64,000 nt of DNA. Source: Liquidambar formosana (Eukaryota; Streptophyta; Magnoliopsida; Saxifragales; Altingiaceae). The first letter of the stretch is position 1. The number at the start of each line of letters is the position of its first letter. The position numbers were made by a program, and so were the translations under genes. Where the stretch lies: positions 7,180,333 to 7,244,332 of the forward strand of contig CM077831.1 in the NCBI GenBank assembly GCA_039720395.1, read 5' to 3'. The notes under the pieces were generated by a model. It had not been told where the DNA came from. It searched no databases and saw only the letters and a list, made by a program, of their open reading frames with translations. Positions 60,178-64,000 of the stretch are shown piece by piece.

Positions 60178-61827
60178 TGTTAGGATTATGCCCTAGAGCT
60201 AATCATAGAGATGATTGTTTAGGGATTAGGAACAATCATTTGATTTCATTTATGTATGTCACATTTATTATTGATTTAAAAAAAGGGCTTATTCTATTAT
60301 GTTTATATGCATCATTTATATTTACATAATATGTCCATGGAGTTAGAGTTGAGAATATGGAATTACAAAGAGTTGTAATTTTGAGACTATAGATATATCT
60401 CTGTACTAAACTCCTAAAGCATTCCTAGTTGAAGGTTCACTATGATGGACAGTAATGAACCATAGGACTAGCACTTGTTAGGTTGACTCTATAGGAGGAT
60501 AGCTAGTCTCAAGCTAGTTGTGTGGAGACACTACAACCAACAAGTGGGTGGCTATTACAAGAATAGGTACACTGAATGTGACCAAAGATATGAGATAAAC
60601 TGAATGGAGTTTTATCATGCCTATCAATCAGTTTCTCATTGTTATAGTGGTACAAGTAATCCTTAGACCTGAGACACCATAGTTGCTTTATGCATGTAGC
60701 TTTAAAAGTTTGATAACACTAAGTGCAGATCCTATTCAGGGGTCTGCAAAGGTGTTCATTGGCCCTACTGCTATGTGTATGAAGGCATGTGAGTGATCAA
60801 CAAGGGATCCATCACTCTCAGGAAAAAGAGAGAGAATGTCTTATATAGTATTCATAATATAACTCATTAAATCCATGGCAATGGTAGGATGAATATGAAA
60901 AGAGTTTCATGAGTTTATCAATGAGTTGATATCTATGAATGAGTATAAAGTAATTGAACTAGGGACCTGACAGACTTCCATGTCCTATTAGTTCAATTGG
61001 AGACATTGTGTTGAAGGAATGATGCAATTGTAACCTATAAACTATAACAGAAGGGTTCTTTGTAAATGACTATTCACCTCATTAAGGACCACACCATGAG
61101 CCATATGCTAGGTGTTACTCATGGTTAGTAGAAGCCCTAATTGATATAAGTGAATTATAATCAATTAGGCAATTGGAAGGAGTTCCAATTAGACCCTAAA
61201 TGGAAAGAGTTCCATTGTGCACACCTCGTGCTATTCCTACTACTTGATGATGTGAACCCAATGGGTCACACACTGATCATGCGAGATGAGCTCTAGAGTC
61301 TATGAGAGAAAGGGTATGAGTGCATAAAGAATAGTTCTTTGAGGCCTATTTATATTTGATATAATTTATAGGGGTTATTGTGCAATTTAGAGAAATTGCA
61401 TAAAACCCTAATAGGGTTTCCCCCTAGGGCCAGCCCCCTTAGTGTGGACTATATAAGTCACACTATGATGTGTGACATCATCATAAGTTGAACTCCCCAA
61501 GGGCTGGCCAGAATTTCCAGCCTCCCTCTCTCTCTCTCCTTTCTTCTCCTATACTAGCAACAACAAGGAAAATGAGGAAAGGACTTGAAGCTCTAGCTAG
61601 GTGTGGATACCGTTGGAGGCAGCACACTTGGGCTGCTCATTCACCGCTGTCCAGAGTCGAAGTTTGGAGCAAAACAGAGAAGATAAAAATTCTGTAAGTG
61701 TTCTAACCCTCTTTGTAGTTAGGGTTTGATTTTGTGTTATGCATAGTTAGATTCATGGGATTGGGAATCGCAGGAAAAATTTTTATATTCCGCACTTCCA
61801 TTTTTCCTTCTAGTTTGATTCCCAACA
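60178..61827 (+). repeat. 5' LTR of element E
   Basis: TGTTAGGATTATGCCC to GATTCCCAACA. TATA box CTATATAAG at about 61449-61457. Three mutually exclusive hairpins overlap it: TAGTGTG/CACACTA (61440-61465, TATA in the loop), GTCACAC/GTGTGAC (61457-61476) and ATGATGT/ACATCAT (61465-61481). Confidence 0.92.
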
Positions 61828-61828
61828 G

Positions 61829-61840
61829 TGGTATCAGAGC
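61829..61840 (+). other. Primer-binding site of element E
   Basis: TGGTATCAGAGC one base after the LTR, complementary to initiator tRNA-Met. Confidence 0.95.
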
Positions 61841-64000
61841 CATGATTATGCATAATACAAAATACATATGGGCTGGTAATTATGGTGTAGTTGAATGATT
61901 CAAAAATCTGGAAAATTTTTCTGCATAATTGGTTTTCCTCCATGGCTGAACCTAGGGTTTGGAACCCTAGGTCAATTCTCTTCTACTCCTCTTCTAATTG
62001 ATGGTTAAGTGTAGCCATGGATGCAATAGGTTGCATAGGGTTTGAGTTTGGAGAAGAAGAATAAGGAAACTAGGGTTTTATAAAACTGTTATGAACAGTT
62101 TCATGGTAGCCATGAAAAACCGTCATCTTGTTTTGCATGCCGAATTCAGAGTTCTTCTCCAAAATTTTCGAGCCATATATGGTTAGAAAGTTCTTCGAAT
62201 AAGCTTTCCAACCCAACAAACGGTGCGTCAATCCGAGTTCTGTAGTGAAAGTTATGAATTTTTTACTACAGGCTGTCTGGAAAGACAGTTTTGCTCGGGA
62301 ATGATGCAATAGCCACAACTTTGAGTTATTGATGGAGATCAAAGGCATGGCAATGGTTGCCACCACTTGGGTTATGTTCTAGACATGGTAGGGAAAGGTT
62401 CCCAAGCATTTAGATGCATCATAATTGGATTAAGATGCTAGAACAGAAGGAAGAAGGAGAAGAACACCATGGAGGGGCTGAATTTGGGTTTTAGAACCCT
62501 AAGGTTCTTGCAATTAATTCTAATTAAAGCTACTGTATTTAAGATGGAAAATCATTGTAGGATCATTATATTTCATGTGTATATGATTTTATTTAAGTTT
62601 CAAAAAGGTTTTGATGGAAAAAGATTCAAAAAGTTTGAAAATTTTTCATTAACAGCATAGCAGATTTTCTCTGCAGAAAAGTCATCAATGGAGTTTTGAT
62701 TAGAACTTGAGTTAGGGAACTCCAAATTGCATGAAACCAATTGCATTAGTTTCCTAAGACATGTCGGATACTGGGAAAATTCGTTTGGTAGCCTAATTCA
62801 TTCATCTTGCTGTGTTTTAAATCAATTTCTGACCATGGACAGTGTGCTGTCAAATTCTGGGCAGCCTACTGTTGTTTTAATTGTTTAGAACAATTGGTGA
62901 TGATTTGATCATCCAAACCTCTTCTATTAGCTTAGTATTTCATGTAGGGACATGATACAAAAGCTGGTTTCAATGGAGGAGTCGAATTGATAAGGATTTA
63001 GAAGCTATTGTGACCTTCAAGGTCTGCAACAATGGCTCTAGCAATGGGTTTTGGAAACCCTGATTCTTCTTGATGATGGCAGCCACTTCCACCACTTCTC
63101 ACGTGTCCAGAGGCTTGTCCCACACCCCTAGGATGTTCTCCCATGACTGGCCATGGCCTCCCACAGTCGTTGGTGGCCATGGCAGCCTACCCAAGCTCAG
63201 GCAGCCCCCTGGTAGTGACGGCTGCATAGAGTTAAGGATAAAACCCTAATTTTGAGTTAATGATGAAACCCTAATTTCATTATGGCATTAATTAAAACCC
63301 TAATTGGAATATTAATTACCTTAATTAAGAGTTAATGATTGGTCATTAAATGACCAATCATGGTTATTAATTGTTAGGGCATAATTAATACCATTAATGA
63401 TGTCTAGGGTTAGGGTTTTGATAACCCTAACTAGTGTAATTAATTAAGGGTAATAAATACCCTATTTGGCATTAATTAAACCCTAATCCCTTTTATTAAA
63501 TACCGTATGAACCTAGGGTTTTAATGATTGGCATTAAATGACCAATCATAAGGCATTTAATGATTAGGGCTTGCATTTAGGGTTTAGGGTTATGCATTTA
63601 GGGTTTAGGGTTTTAGGAAACCCTAATACACTAATTCATCATTTAAATGATTTTATTTAATTCCCATATTAATTATTTAATTAATATTGATTAATTTTAT
63701 AATGTTTTAAATGGTTTAAAACACAATTAGGGATCAAATTAAAATTTGGAAATTCTTAATTAAATGAAATTGTTTTGTTTAAATAAGGAAACCCTAATAT
63801 TGGATATTAGAGTTATTTTAGGAAACTTTATATGTTTCTATTAATTTGATTAATTGAAACTAAATGCCTTAAATGTTAAGACTTTATTTAATTCTAGATA
63901 TTTTTGTTTAAACCTAATAAGATTAGGATGCATTAATGAGATTAATGTAAATCATTCAAGAGAATTACCATAATGCCCATATATTTTAATGCTTATAGTT
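61841..64000 (+). other. Leader of element E (partial)
   Basis: Matches 13071-15230 of B. Antisense open frames 62070-62366 and 62998-63180 are retained. CCAAT palindrome 63335-63361. TTTAGGG runs near 63585-63615. No convincing gene. Confidence 0.7.

Larger units (their letters stand above)
60178..64000 (+). mobile_element. Copia element E, 5' part, running off the window
   Basis: 5' LTR 60178-61827 (1650 bp), PBS, and leader closely matching those of B and C, cut by the window end before the hairpin trio. Inserted into the leader of D in the opposite orientation. Whether its pol is intact cannot be seen. By its leader it groups with the non-autonomous B/C type. Confidence 0.88.

Overview
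The window looks like nuclear DNA of a flowering plant, most likely a eudicot: AT-rich, gene-poor and built almost entirely of LTR retrotransposons inserted into one another. I cannot name the species. The signs are 5-bp target-site duplications, TG...CA long terminal repeats (LTRs), initiator-Met primer-binding sites (TGGTATCAGAGC), one intact Ty1/Copia polyprotein, a Ty3/Gypsy integrase tail, and antisense plant-mobile-domain (PMD) genes of the kind carried as extra ORFs by Tat-lineage Gypsy elements. I see no rRNA or tRNA genes, no CRISPR and nothing prokaryotic.

Layout. (1) 1-25813 is the 3' part of a plus-strand Tat-like element, 'Tat#1'. It has an antisense PMD-like ORF that is open to the window edge (1142 to <1), the promoter of that ORF (11152-11400), a 3' UTR holding a long array of hairpins (21091-23209) and the 3' LTR (23210-25813). 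Copia element A (1145-11151, minus, intact gag-pol) sits at the start codon of the antisense ORF. Copia element B (11401-21085, plus, dead pol, LTRs that look identical) sits in the promoter. (2) 25814-32215 is the 5' end of a second, minus-strand Tat-like element, 'Tat#2': start of gag, leader, PBS and LTR. Its LTR is split by a 2.67-kb chromovirus-like solo LTR (27321-29988). (3) 32216-33516 is a Copia LTR cut by Tat#2. (4) 33517-52495 is a third, older Tat-like element, 'Tat#3', plus strand. It has the integrase C-terminus, then two antisense PMD pseudogenes in tandem (Y, 34313-45266; X, seven exons, 45783-50803), then a hairpin-rich tandem-repeat 3' UTR. Copia element C (34457-44146, minus, dead pol) splits Y, and a solo Copia LTR (46368-48020) lies in an exon of X. 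(5) 52496-60177 is an old, heavily deleted Copia element D (minus). Element E (60178 to beyond 64000, plus) has inserted into D.

How the parts work together. Only A keeps coding capacity for protease, integrase, RT and RNase H. B and C share the same inherited pol decay yet have nearly identical LTRs, so they were probably mobilised in trans by an A-like relative. All of these Copia copies keep a long (about 3 kb or more) structured leader.

The most unusual signal is a recurring design: hairpins with a constant loop and covarying stems. It appears in the Tat#1 3' UTR (about 38 hairpins), the Tat#3 3' UTR, and three times in every Copia leader seen whole. Several TATA boxes of Tat LTRs and antisense genes are also preceded by clusters of self-complementary motifs, a different motif in each case.
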